In this document: positions 8,627 through 15,568 of the stretch, in pieces
How positions within the stretch are numbered: the stretch's first letter is position 1
Layout: each line of letters starts with the position of its first letter
Assembly (NCBI RefSeq): GCF_018531495.1
Contig: NZ_JAHDTI010000028.1
Span: 1-64,000, forward strand
DNA length: 64,000 nt
Source of the DNA: Nonomuraea sediminis
GTDB lineage: Bacteria > Actinomycetota > Actinomycetes > Streptosporangiales > Streptosporangiaceae
Reading direction: 5' to 3'
Translations under genes and position numbers: made by a program
Notes under the pieces: generated by a model
What the model was told of the DNA's origin: nothing
The model's input: only the letters and a program-made list of their open reading frames with translations
Database searches by the model: none

Positions 8627-9623
8627 GCCTGTCTCAAAGTGAGGTCAGCCAGTCGTTGAGAACGGTGATGTGTACGGTGGCCTCGTAACGAACGGCGAGT
8701 TTGTCGTAGCGGGTGGCCACGGCGCGGTGCCTCTTGAGGCGGTTGATACCGCACTCCACAGCGTGCCTCAGGCGGTAGTCATCGCGGCTGAAGGCCGGTG
8801 GCCGTCCGCCGTGACGGCCTCGGTTCCTGCGGTGCCGGGCTTGGTCGACCTTCACCGGGATCGTGCAGCCGATACCCCGTTGACGCAGATAAGCGCGGTT
8901 GGCATGGCAGCTGTAGGCCTTGTCGGCGCGGACCCGATCCGGAATAGTCCGTGCTCGGCCCGCTCCCATCCTCGGCACGTTGATCCTGTTCAGGACGGGC
9001 TGGAACTGCGGGCTGTCACCCCGCTGCCCGGCGGTCAGGAGCAGGGACAGCACCTTCTGCCGCTGCTCACACGACAGGTGGATCTTCGTGGTCAGACCGC
9101 CCCGCGACCGCCCGAACGCCTGGTCGGCGGTGACGCCGCCCGCCGATTCCTTCTGCGCGAGCAAGCGTGCTCCGGCCGCGTGCTGATGGGCCCGCACGAT
9201 CGTGGAATCCACACGGACATCCCAGGCGATCAGGCCGACCACATCCGCCCGGACCTGTAACGCGGTGATGATGTGCTGCCACACCCCGCTGCGCTGCCCA
9301 GCGGCGAACAACGAGTAGAGCGCCTGCCAAGACCCGTAGCACTCCGGCACGTCCCGCCATGGCGACCCGACCCGCACCCGCCGCCGGATCCCGTCGATCA
9401 GCTGACGCTTGGTCCACTGCGATGGCCGCCCCGGACCTTTGGGTGTGGGCAGCAGCGGTTCCAGCCGCGCCCACTGCGCATCGGTCAGGTCGAACCGCCG
9501 CGTCACCGCTACGGTGGCCACGAGGTCTCCGGATATGAGGTTCGTCTTGGTCGATGAACCCTCTATCGGAGACCTCCCTGCCTATCCGGCTATGACACGC
9601 CGTTGATCGCCTTTGAGACAGGC
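8627..9623. mobile_element. IS5-family insertion sequence, ~1.0 kb
   Basis: Bounded by perfect 13-bp terminal inverted repeats GCCTGTCTCAAAG (8627-8639) and CTTTGAGACAGGC (9611-9623), flanked by CTAG on both sides (8623-8626 approximately, and 9624-9627). This fits the CTAG/TA target preference of the IS427-like group. One intact transposase fills it. A further copy of the right end occurs at 10069. Confidence 0.8.
8634..9521 (-). CDS. IS5-family transposase (single ORF, DDE)
   Basis: 295 residues, intact. It has the N-terminal DUF4096-like zone (DLTDAQWARLEPLLP ... GSPWRDVPECYGSWQ). DDE motifs are: first Asp in WDVRVDSTIVRAHQHAAG, second Asp in RVRADKAYSCHANRAYLR, and Glu in RHAVECGINRLKRHRAVATRYDKLA. 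All three acidic residues are seen, so the enzyme looks active. The promoter would lie near the 9623 end. Unlike many relatives it needs no programmed frameshift. Confidence 0.93.
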   Translation of the reverse strand: MATVAVTRRFDLTDAQWARLEPLLPTPKGPGRPSQWTKRQLIDGIRRRVRVGSPWRDVPECYGSWQALYSLFAAGQRSGVWQHIITALQVRADVVGLIAWDVRVDSTIVRAHQHAAGARLLAQKESAGGVTADQAFGRSRGGLTTKIHLSCEQRQKVLSLLLTAGQRGDSPQFQPVLNRINVPRMGAGRARTIPDRVRADKAYSCHANRAYLRQRGIGCTIPVKVDQARHRRNRGRHGGRPPAFSRDDYRLRHAVECGINRLKRHRAVATRYDKLAVRYEATVHITVLNDWLTSL

Positions 9624-10034
9624 CTAGGCGCGCTTGGGCCAGATGAGGCCCTGGTCGGTCCAGACGACACCCTTGTTGCGGCAGAGGCAAAAGGGGTGGC
9701 CGACGGGGTCGGTGTAGACGCGCCAGCCGTAGCCGTCGGGGCCGATGGAGTCCTGCTGCAGGGACGCGCCGAGGGCCAGGACGCGGCTCTGTTCGGCCTC
9801 GATGTCGTCGACTTCGAAGTCGAGGTGGAACTGCTTGGGGTGCTCGCTGTCGGGCCACTGCGGGGCGCGGTAGTCCTCCACCGGGTTGAAGGCCAGTTCG
9901 ATCTCGCCGAACTGGATACCGGCCCAGTTCTCGTGGCTGCCCTCCTTGACCGGGCGACCCGTCACCTCGGAGTAGAAGGCCGCCAGTTTCATCGCATCCG
10001 GGCAGTCGATGATGAAGTCGGTGAGTCGCAGCAT
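9624..10034 (-). CDS. VOC (glyoxalase/bleomycin-resistance fold) protein
   Basis: 136 residues with the beta-alpha-beta-beta-beta fold pattern: TDFIIDCPDAMKLAAFYSEV, then HLDFEVDDIEAEQSRVLALGA and YTDPVGHPFCLCRNKG. Such proteins bind a divalent metal and small ligands; function cannot be assigned. The stop TAG lies inside the CTAG that abuts the IS end at 9623, and a second copy of the IS end lies ~35 bp before its start. The gene thus sits between two IS ends and may be an acquired passenger. Confidence 0.85.
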   Translation of the reverse strand: MLRLTDFIIDCPDAMKLAAFYSEVTGRPVKEGSHENWAGIQFGEIELAFNPVEDYRAPQWPDSEHPKQFHLDFEVDDIEAEQSRVLALGASLQQDSIGPDGYGWRVYTDPVGHPFCLCRNKGVVWTDQGLIWPKRA

Positions 10035-10068
10035 CCCGCGATCCTGTCACAAGATCAAATAAGCTGGA

Positions 10069-10081
10069 CTTTGAGACAGAC
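10069..10081. repeat. Extra copy of the IS right end
   Basis: CTTTGAGACAGAC, followed by CCTAGGCG, matches the IS right end at 9611 (CTTTGAGACAGGC then CTAGGCG) in the same orientation. No second transposase accompanies it. It is either a solo end left by a deleted copy or the outer end of a larger unit that would include the VOC gene. Confidence 0.6.
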
Positions 10082-10082
10082 C

Positions 10083-10673
10083 CTAGGCGTCGCCGTACAA
10101 CTCTCGCATGCATTGAGCGATTCGGGGCAACCTTCGCGAGCTCTCCTCGTCATCGTCCAGTTCCCATTCCTCGTCGCCCGGGTCGGGGAGCGCACACAAC
10201 TCGTACCCACGAGCCATGAGGACCTCGGCGAGACCTTCCTCGGCTGTTCCTGTCACTCGTTCCCAGGCTTCGTCAGCCACGTAGTCCAAGCATTCGAACT
10301 CCGGCCAGTCATCGTTGGTCCATGTGTGATGCTGCCGCATGATGGCCAGCAGGCGGTGGACCTCCGGTACATCGGCCAGGGCATCTGGATCTTCAGCCAC
10401 CCGCTCGAACACCTCACGACCCAGGCCCACGAGCCACATCTGGAAGTACCAGAAGCCGTCCCCGGAGCCGCCTCCAAACAAAGCGCGCATGGCGCCCCAC
10501 ATCAACCACGTGTCCACCCGACGCCTGGCCACGAGCAGCCACGACGCGAAATCCACGATCTCCTCGGCTGAACGGCGCTCCAGCCGCTCCCTAAGCCACG
10601 CCAGGCGTGCTTTCTTCCCATCCGTCTCACGCCCGGACTGCTCGATCAGGTTCCAAAACTCATCGATGTCCAC
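10083..10673 (-). CDS. DUF4240 domain protein
   Basis: 196 residues. N-terminal MDIDEFWNLIEQSG and the central DGFWYFQMWLVGLGREVFERV are characteristic of DUF4240, a cytosolic family of unknown function often found near contact-toxin immunity or accessory genes. It ends in an acidic Asp/Glu run (GDEEWELDDDEE). The stop TAG is part of a CTAG abutting the extra IS end. A role as orphan immunity protein is speculative. Confidence 0.75.
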   Translation of the reverse strand: MDIDEFWNLIEQSGRETDGKKARLAWLRERLERRSAEEIVDFASWLLVARRRVDTWLMWGAMRALFGGGSGDGFWYFQMWLVGLGREVFERVAEDPDALADVPEVHRLLAIMRQHHTWTNDDWPEFECLDYVADEAWERVTGTAEEGLAEVLMARGYELCALPDPGDEEWELDDDEESSRRLPRIAQCMRELYGDA

Positions 10674-10850
10674 GCCGAGCGATCATGGCAGTCAACCACC
10701 CACCGGCCAAGAGGCCCCGTGACCGCAAAACTCGCCATGATCCGCGCGGGTCAAACCGGCCTTTCTTTACAGGCGGCCAGCCGAGCTGAGCGAGCTTGGC
10801 CTGGCCCAGTTCGCGCTCTACCTGATCCACGACCGGAAGGAGTCTGGTGC

Positions 10851-11125
10851 TCAGCGCTGTCTACTGAGCCGGCAGGCCGCGTCGGCCGATCCAGCCTGCT
10901 CGCCGCAGAACACCTCCTTGACGAGCCTCTGCGTCGCCTTCTGGAACGTTTCTGCCAGGGGCAATGCGGCGTCGTCCACATAGTTCAGCGAGGCGGTCAG
11001 GGTCTTGTTGCCGTCGGGCGTGCTGTACATCAGCGCCGGACGCCGACCGGGTCAGATTCACAACTGGCCAGGTCCGCGTGAACTCAGCGCGTTCAGCGAC
11101 CAGACGGCCGACCAGTTGGGAGCCT
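10851..11125 (-). pseudogene. Frameshifted remnant of an unknown protein
   Basis: Two adjacent minus-strand frames join into one protein-like text. The upstream part reads LVGRLVAERAEFTRTWPVV then NLTRSASGA. After a shift near 11035 the other frame continues MYSTPDGNKTLTASLNYVDD, then LPLAETFQKATQRLVKEVFCG and a stop at 10851. No good start is present. I interpret a degenerated gene of unrecognised family, though the 59-codon second part could be a separate tiny ORF. Confidence 0.35.
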
Positions 11126-11126
11126 G

Positions 11127-11513
11127 TTAGCGAGCGGTTGGGCAAGGGTGGTTCACGTGCCGATTGGGGCAGCAGATCATGCCTACCGTGATGAAGTGGC
11201 CACCGCTCAGCCACTCACCCCACTGCACATCCACGCCGCGCGGCAGCAGATCAGTTGCCAGTGCTTCGCGGCTGTCCAGCGGGATCGAATCGCCAGATCC
11301 AGCGGGCGGGGCATACTCGCGCGTCATCCATTCCACGGCCTTGTTCAGGTCATCGAACGTCTCCGCGATCCGGCTTGCCGGTTTGGCCAGCCATTCACCG
11401 GTCCGCATCGGCGGCAGGAGCGAGGTTATGAAGTCCGGTGAGGTGGGCCGTCGTTCAGCCTCACGAGCCAGGTCAGCACCGTGCCCGAGCCAGGTGTATG
11501 CGTGCCAGTGCAA
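11127..11513 (-). CDS. Small hypothetical protein
   Basis: About 128 residues from a TTG with GGGGGA just upstream. Coding-like text includes SPDFITSLLPPMRTGEWLAK, IAETFDDLNKAVEWMTREYA and VQWGEWLSGGHFITVGMICC. In-frame codons upstream of the TTG read R-L-Y-G-G-P-L-H-W, resembling the YGGP opening of small proteins in actinophages and integrative elements, so the true start may lie up to ~25 bases earlier at a non-standard codon, or the 5' end is truncated by the adjoining hairpin. Function unknown. Confidence 0.55.
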   Translation of the reverse strand: MHWHAYTWLGHGADLAREAERRPTSPDFITSLLPPMRTGEWLAKPASRIAETFDDLNKAVEWMTREYAPPAGSGDSIPLDSREALATDLLPRGVDVQWGEWLSGGHFITVGMICCPNRHVNHPCPTAR

Positions 11514-11538
11514 CGGTCCCCCGTACAGTCGAATGTGG

Positions 11539-11577
11539 GACGGCTCCCTGCCTGATTCAGGCGGGCAGGGAGCCGTC
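11539..11577. terminator. Strong hairpin terminator (14-bp stem)
   Basis: Perfect arms GACGGCTCCCTGCC (11539-11552) and GGCAGGGAGCCGTC (11564-11577) with an 11-base loop, 14 bases after the stop of the DUF397 gene. It should end the minus-strand transcript running from ~14.3 kb. Confidence 0.8.
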
Positions 11578-11591
11578 TGCGGGTGGCGGTA

Positions 11592-11807
11592 CTAGATGGT
11601 CCTCAACCCGGCGGCGCGAAGCTCGGCACCGGTGAAGCGGAGAGTCCCGGCACCGGGGTTCTTCGAGTCACGCAGCGCGAACGCGTCGTTCTCCCCCGGA
11701 AGCGGGGCGATCTCCACGCAGGATTCGCCTTCGCCGTCCTCGTTGTTGTTGCCGCCGCACATGCGGCGGAACTCCAGCGGGCCGGGGTCCTTTGTGTACA
11801 GGTCCAT
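11592..11807 (-). CDS. DUF397 domain protein
   Basis: 71 residues, usual family size. Hallmarks are CGGNNNEDGEGESCVEIAPL and FALRDSKNPGAGTLRFTGAE, matching the SxNGGxCVEVA/VRDSKxPxGPxLxF pattern. ATG 11807 follows GGAGGG; the longer frame upstream has no RBS. DUF397 proteins pair with Scr1-type HTH/DUF5753 regulators, such as the one at 12755, and have been proposed to act as antitoxin-like or regulatory partners in actinomycetes. Last gene before the terminator. Confidence 0.9.
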   Translation of the reverse strand: MDLYTKDPGPLEFRRMCGGNNNEDGEGESCVEIAPLPGENDAFALRDSKNPGAGTLRFTGAELRAAGLRTI

Positions 11808-11895
11808 CTGTCTGCCCTCCTTCACGCTCGGGCCGGATGGCCCGAGGTGGTGGCACGGCTGTGGCCGCGTCCGAGTGCAGCAGCCAGCCGTGCGT

Positions 11896-12105
11896 CTAGG
11901 CGCGCGGCGGACGAGCACGCGCCGCCTGCTCGTCCAGTCGCGCTATAAGTCCGTTCAAGTCCCCCGCGAGAAGCACCGGAAGTAGACCCCGCGCATACTC
12001 GTCGGATGACGGGACTCTCCAGCGCGCCGCCGCAACCCCTATGGCCAGGTCGGGGAAGAACTCCCACTGTGAGCCGTACTTCACTTTCAGCTCTTCGAGC
12101 GTCAC
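11896..12105 (-). CDS. Small hypothetical protein (69 aa)
   Basis: Starts at a GTG with GGTGAG upstream. Text such as TLEELKVKYGSQWEFFPDLA followed by RWRVPSSDEYARGLLPVLLA is protein-like and amphipathic, with a basic C-terminus. It lies in the minus-strand run of small genes between the Scr1-type regulator and DUF397, 2 bases after the preceding gene's stop. No family recognised. Confidence 0.6.
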   Translation of the reverse strand: MTLEELKVKYGSQWEFFPDLAIGVAAARWRVPSSDEYARGLLPVLLAGDLNGLIARLDEQAARARPPRA

Positions 12106-12107
12106 GG

Positions 12108-12401
12108 CTAGCTCACCGCCCTAGGATGTGCGCGCCCGCGTGGCTGACGGGTGACTAACTGGAGTGGGGTGATCCCCTCGACGCAGGCAATCCGCCGACG
12201 CAATGCCTGGGCATCCTTAGCGCATACCACGTTGACCCTGTCGGCTTGGGCGGCGATCCGCATCGCGATGTAGCCCCCACCGGCTCCATCCATCACGATC
12301 CAGCCCTCGATCACGAAGGGTTGCGGGTTGTCCCACCGCATCCTCGGATCACCGCCTTGCCCTCGACCTGACGCGAGCCCTTCCGGCTCCTGGTTGGTCA
12401 T
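12108..12401 (-). CDS. Small hypothetical protein (97 aa)
   Basis: ATG 12401 overlaps the stop of the upstream gene (ATGA), showing translational coupling. The core MRWDNPQPFVIEGWIVMDGA then GYIAMRIAAQADRVNVVCAK looks like a compact alpha/beta domain; the C-terminus is basic. Not recognised. Member of the small-gene run. Confidence 0.6.
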   Translation of the reverse strand: MTNQEPEGLASGRGQGGDPRMRWDNPQPFVIEGWIVMDGAGGGYIAMRIAAQADRVNVVCAKDAQALRRRIACVEGITPLQLVTRQPRGRAHPRAVS

Positions 12402-12694
12402 GCACTGGGCTCACGCTGGCGGGCCATCGGCAGGGGTGCCGTGTTAGGCCGCTTCTCCAAGACGCCGAACTCTTCGGCCAGTTCCAGAAAGCCGTCTATA
12501 CCCAGCGCGGTAGGCGCCGTGGAATCGACGACACCACGGGCGATCAACTGCTCTCGGTACTGCTCCCGAGTCCACGATGGCCGGGGAAGAGACTCAGCGG
12601 ACGGACCGATCTCGTCCAGCTCGGCGGGCGTGAGGTGACCCACGTAGATCTCAGGGGCTCGAGAAACGGCTGGTGTCGTGTCTCCAGGGGGCAT
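12398..12694 (-). CDS. Small hypothetical protein (98 aa)
   Basis: Contains YVGHLTPAELDEIGPSAESL and SWTREQYREQLIARGVVD, then a predicted helix GIDGFLELAEEFGVLEKR. It is not recognised. It ends in the ATGA overlap with the next gene and starts 60 bases after the Scr1-type regulator stop, so it is probably in the same transcript. Confidence 0.6.
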   Translation of the reverse strand: MPPGDTTPAVSRAPEIYVGHLTPAELDEIGPSAESLPRPSWTREQYREQLIARGVVDSTAPTALGIDGFLELAEEFGVLEKRPNTAPLPMARQREPSA

Positions 12695-12754
12695 GCATCG
12701 ACGGTAGGAGCAGGCACTTCGGTGGCTCTACGAACTTGTACGAACTTGCGTGTG

Positions 12755-13603
12755 TCAGCCCAGACCGGCGATTGCCGCCGTGATCAAAGCGCGCGCCTTT
12801 CTCCCATAGACAGCACTGGCCGCCAGTTCAGTGAACCCCTTGATGTAGAGCCCGATCTCGTGTGGTTGGGTGACCGTCACACCCGCAGAAAGGAGCTCAA
12901 CGAACACCCGCTGGTCGTCGTAGATCGAGAAGGTTTCCATGGTCCAAAGCCTCCGACGTACGTCAGAGGGAATGATCCCCAAGGAGATGGAGGGCAGAGA
13001 CATTCCCTCCAGGAGCTGGCCAAGCTGACCCGCCATGACATCGTCACCAGCGATTCGATCGTGGAGGACGGACTCCTCCAGGAGGATGGCGAACCGGTGG
13101 TCTCCCTCGTACAGGAGACGGCTTCGGGCCGTCCGTGCGGTGATGGCTTCGTCGATGTCGCGGGGAGCATCGTGGAACTCGGCGAAGGCCGTGAGTACGG
13201 CCCGCATGTAGCCGGGGGTCTGAAGGGGCCACGGCATGAACTGTGAGCAGTAGAAGCGGAACAGTCGGGTTTGCTCGTACAGGGACACCCGCGTCTCTTG
13301 CAGGCGCTTCATGCCGCTGCGCTGTAGCCGCTTCCACTCGACATACATGCTGTCGGCGCTGCGGCTGGCCGCTATCAGATCGGGGATCTCTTCCTCAACG
13401 CCGCAGATCTGGCACCACACGCGGATATCGGCGTCGGAAGGGAGCGTGCGGCCGTTGATCAGGCGTGAACACTTGGACTCGTCCCACCCGGCCGCCTGAG
13501 CCAGCGCCCGAGCAGTGATGCCGGAGTCACGAAGGATCTCCCGAAGCCGCTTTCCGATTGCCAGGCGGGCCTGCTGGGCGCTGGACGACGGTGAGGTTGC
13601 CAC
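12755..13603 (-). CDS. XRE-type regulator with DUF5753 (Scr1 family)
   Basis: 282 residues. The N-terminal HTH_31/XRE domain is at ~15-70 (LREILRDSGITARALAQAAG then SKCSRLINGRTLP). The rest is the DUF5753 region: YEQTRLFRFYCSQFMPWPLQ, PGYMRAVL and the terminal ITQ-like AALITAAI segment. These regulators pair with DUF397 proteins. The GTG start at 13603 lies 9 bases after the DUF6879 gene stop, with only a weak RBS, so coupling is likely. Confidence 0.92.
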   Translation of the reverse strand: MATSPSSSAQQARLAIGKRLREILRDSGITARALAQAAGWDESKCSRLINGRTLPSDADIRVWCQICGVEEEIPDLIAASRSADSMYVEWKRLQRSGMKRLQETRVSLYEQTRLFRFYCSQFMPWPLQTPGYMRAVLTAFAEFHDAPRDIDEAITARTARSRLLYEGDHRFAILLEESVLHDRIAGDDVMAGQLGQLLEGMSLPSISLGIIPSDVRRRLWTMETFSIYDDQRVFVELLSAGVTVTQPHEIGLYIKGFTELAASAVYGRKARALITAAIAGLG

Positions 13604-13612
13604 GTGCCGAGA

Positions 13613-14125
13613 TCAGCTGGGTTGGTACTCGACGTGTTCGATGCCGCGCTCCCATACGGCCTCGAACGCTGTGGCGCACAGCTTGACCACGGCGGGATCA
13701 TCAGAGAGTTCGTAACCGGTGGCCTCTCCATTTCCGGAGTGAAGGCCGAACCGCACAAGCTGTTCGTCGAACAGCCAGAAGTCGTTCCCTGGGAGCGCGA
13801 GGTCTGAGGCCCGCTGACGGGGGAGCCAGCGAACCAGCTCACCACCGGCCAGATTGGCATGCGGTGTCGCGGAATGCTCGTATCGGACGTAGTCGCTGAC
13901 GGGCTCTGAAACGATCCGCGCGCGCCGAACTCCTACACCGCGTTCCACTGTCCTCCGGATCAGATTGACCCACGGAGCGTCGAACTCGGTTCTGTCGAAG
14001 GGTTTCCCTTCCAGCCAGGCGCGATACCCGGGGCTTGAGTAGCCGTACCCGTCGCGCATTTCGAGGTGCAGCGCCGAGCGCGTGCAGCGCCCGAGCAACT
14101 CATCCAACGTCGGGGCCGCGTTCAC
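13613..14125 (-). CDS. DUF6879 family protein
   Basis: About 170 residues. TLDELLGRCTRSALHLEMRD at the start and a C-terminal ELVRWLPRQRASDLALPGND followed by FWLFDEQLV are the family hallmarks. Start GTG 14125 is chosen for its 6-base distance from GGAGG; a GTG at 14149 is also open. DUF6879 genes regularly accompany Scr1/DUF397 genes in actinomycetes; biochemical role unknown. The 5' end overlaps the upstream small gene by ~26 bases. Confidence 0.85.
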   Translation of the reverse strand: MNAAPTLDELLGRCTRSALHLEMRDGYGYSSPGYRAWLEGKPFDRTEFDAPWVNLIRRTVERGVGVRRARIVSEPVSDYVRYEHSATPHANLAGGELVRWLPRQRASDLALPGNDFWLFDEQLVRFGLHSGNGEATGYELSDDPAVVKLCATAFEAVWERGIEHVEYQPS

Positions 14126-14342
14126 CACACGCCTCCAGGAGGTAGCCACGCATATGCGCTGGAAGCCTAACGATCATTTCGCCCGGCGCGAGCGGACTTC
14201 GTGCGACGACTTGCTCCACCTCAGACGGATCGGTGACCACGATCCCTTGGATGACGAAGCTGCCGTCTTTGTCGTCGACCCAGACCGAGGGGCAACCTCC
14301 GTGCTCGCTGGTGCCGTCGATGCCGATGAACCGTAGCGCCAT
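14100..14342 (-). CDS. Small conserved hypothetical protein (80 aa)
   Basis: Begins MALRFIGIDGTSEHGGCPSV then WVDDKDGSFVIQGIVVTDP and ends GEMIVRLPAHM, the pattern of the small protein commonly encoded just before DUF6879. ATG 14342 has GGAGG 8 bases upstream. The frame stays open ~150 bases further upstream without a better start. First gene of the DUF6879-Scr1-DUF397 run. Confidence 0.75.
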   Translation of the reverse strand: MALRFIGIDGTSEHGGCPSVWVDDKDGSFVIQGIVVTDPSEVEQVVARSPLAPGEMIVRLPAHMRGYLLEACGERGPDVG

Positions 14343-14752
14343 GATGGCCTCCACTGCTCCGGATGTGTGCGAGCTTGCACACAGGCGAGCTTGAACGGCG
14401 TTCGCGAGGTCGTCAAGGGCGAGACCTGGACTCGGGTCATCGCGGGTCAGCACAACGTCAGCCCCGGTGCTGACAACAGCCCTGATCAAGCCAGAACAAC
14501 AAGAAGGGGTTCAGTGGCGGGGTCCGATGTCCTGGACCACCCGGACGTAGGCGCCGGAGGGGCGGCGCCAGCGGTTTGCGCGCCGGCAGGCGCGCCATCA
14601 GAAGGGCGCCTGAGCGAAGCGAAGACCTGCAGGGGTCGGGGCTGGGCCCGACTGGAGACACGCCTGAGCAACAAGCGCGAAGCGCCGACCGCGATGACCA
14701 CGCCTTTGGGAAGAGCGCCTGAGCGAAAGCGAAGACCTTGCCCTTGGGAGTT
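14343..14752. other. Intergenic region with degenerate repeats
   Basis: Holds the presumed promoter of the small-gene run near 14343-14400, then a repeat seen as GCGCCTGAGCGAAGCGAAGACC (~14606) and GCGCCTGAGCGAAAGCGAAGACC (~14717), with a weaker copy near 14661. No convincing gene is seen. Confidence 0.5.
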
Positions 14753-14781
14753 GTACGGCGGGCCACCCCGGCCCGCCGTAC
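14753..14781. terminator. GTACGGC-type hairpin after sdhB
   Basis: Perfect 12-bp stem GTACGGCGGGCC (14753-14764) and GGCCCGCCGTAC (14770-14781) with 5-base loop, 6 bases beyond the sdhB stop. It probably ends the sdhCAB message. Confidence 0.7.
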
Positions 14782-14787
14782 CGGGTG

Positions 14788-15528
14788 CTACTTGGCGTTG
14801 GACTTGAGGTAGTCGGCGTTCATCTGGGCGATCGTGTCCAGGGGGATGCCCTTGGGGCAGACCGCGGTGCATTCGCCGGTGTTGGTGCAACCGCCGAAGC
14901 CTTCGGCGTCCATCTGGTCGACCATGGCCTTGGCGCGCGAGAGGCGCTCCGGCTGGCCCTGCGGCAGCAGCGACAGGTGGGTGATCTTGGCCGCGGTGAA
15001 GAGGGAGGCCGAGCCGTTGGGGCAGGCCGCCACGCAGGCGCCGCAGCCGATGCAGGTGGCCGCGTCGAAGGCGCTGTCGGCGTCCTCCTTGCGGACCGGG
15101 ATCGAGTGGGCGTCAGGCGCCGAGCCGGCAGGGACCGAGACGAAGCCGCCCGCCTGGATGATGCGGTCGAAGGCGGACCTGTCCACGACGAGGTCCTTGA
15201 CCACGGGGAAGGGGGCCGCGCGCCAGGGTTCGATGGTGACGGTGGCGCCGTCCTCGAAGTGGCGCATGTGCAGCTGGCACGTGGTGGTGGCCCGCTGCTC
15301 GCCGTGGGCGACGCCGTTGATGACCATGCCGCACATGCCGCAGATGCCCTCGCGGCAGTCGTGGTCGAAGGCGATCGGGTCGTCGCCCTCGAGGATTAGC
15401 TGCTCGTTGACGACGTCCAGCATCTCCAGGAAGGACATGTCGGGCGAGACGTCCTTGGCCTGATATGTCACCATCCGACCGGCATCGGATGGGCCGTTCT
15501 GGCGCCAAACGCGAAGGGTCAGATTCAT
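14788..15528 (-). CDS. sdhB: Succinate dehydrogenase/fumarate reductase iron-sulfur subunit
   Basis: 246 residues. The [2Fe-2S] ligands are in CREGICGMCGMVING plus the later TTTCQLH. The [4Fe-4S] and [3Fe-4S] clusters are formed by CIGCGACVAACPNGS and GGCTNTGECTAVCPKGIPL. It passes electrons from the SdhA flavin to quinone via SdhC at the inner face of the membrane. Last gene of sdhC-sdhA-sdhB, 40 bases after sdhA. Confidence 0.97.
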   Translation of the reverse strand: MNLTLRVWRQNGPSDAGRMVTYQAKDVSPDMSFLEMLDVVNEQLILEGDDPIAFDHDCREGICGMCGMVINGVAHGEQRATTTCQLHMRHFEDGATVTIEPWRAAPFPVVKDLVVDRSAFDRIIQAGGFVSVPAGSAPDAHSIPVRKEDADSAFDAATCIGCGACVAACPNGSASLFTAAKITHLSLLPQGQPERLSRAKAMVDQMDAEGFGGCTNTGECTAVCPKGIPLDTIAQMNADYLKSNAK

Positions 15529-15568
15529 CCCAGGGCTTCCTTGTCGTTCGTGCGGTCGGGAAGGGCGG

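Noticed and set aside
9067..10113. 348-codon minus-strand frame spanning IS and VOC gene
   Set aside because: Crosses the IS end and shadows both real genes in another frame.
10700..11600. tRNA/att site as island border
   Set aside because: I could not find a cloverleaf or a matching direct repeat; no integrase gene is present.
14458..14890. Minus-strand frames after the sdhB hairpin
   Set aside because: No RBS, no protein-like composition, and they run through repeats and the terminator hairpin.
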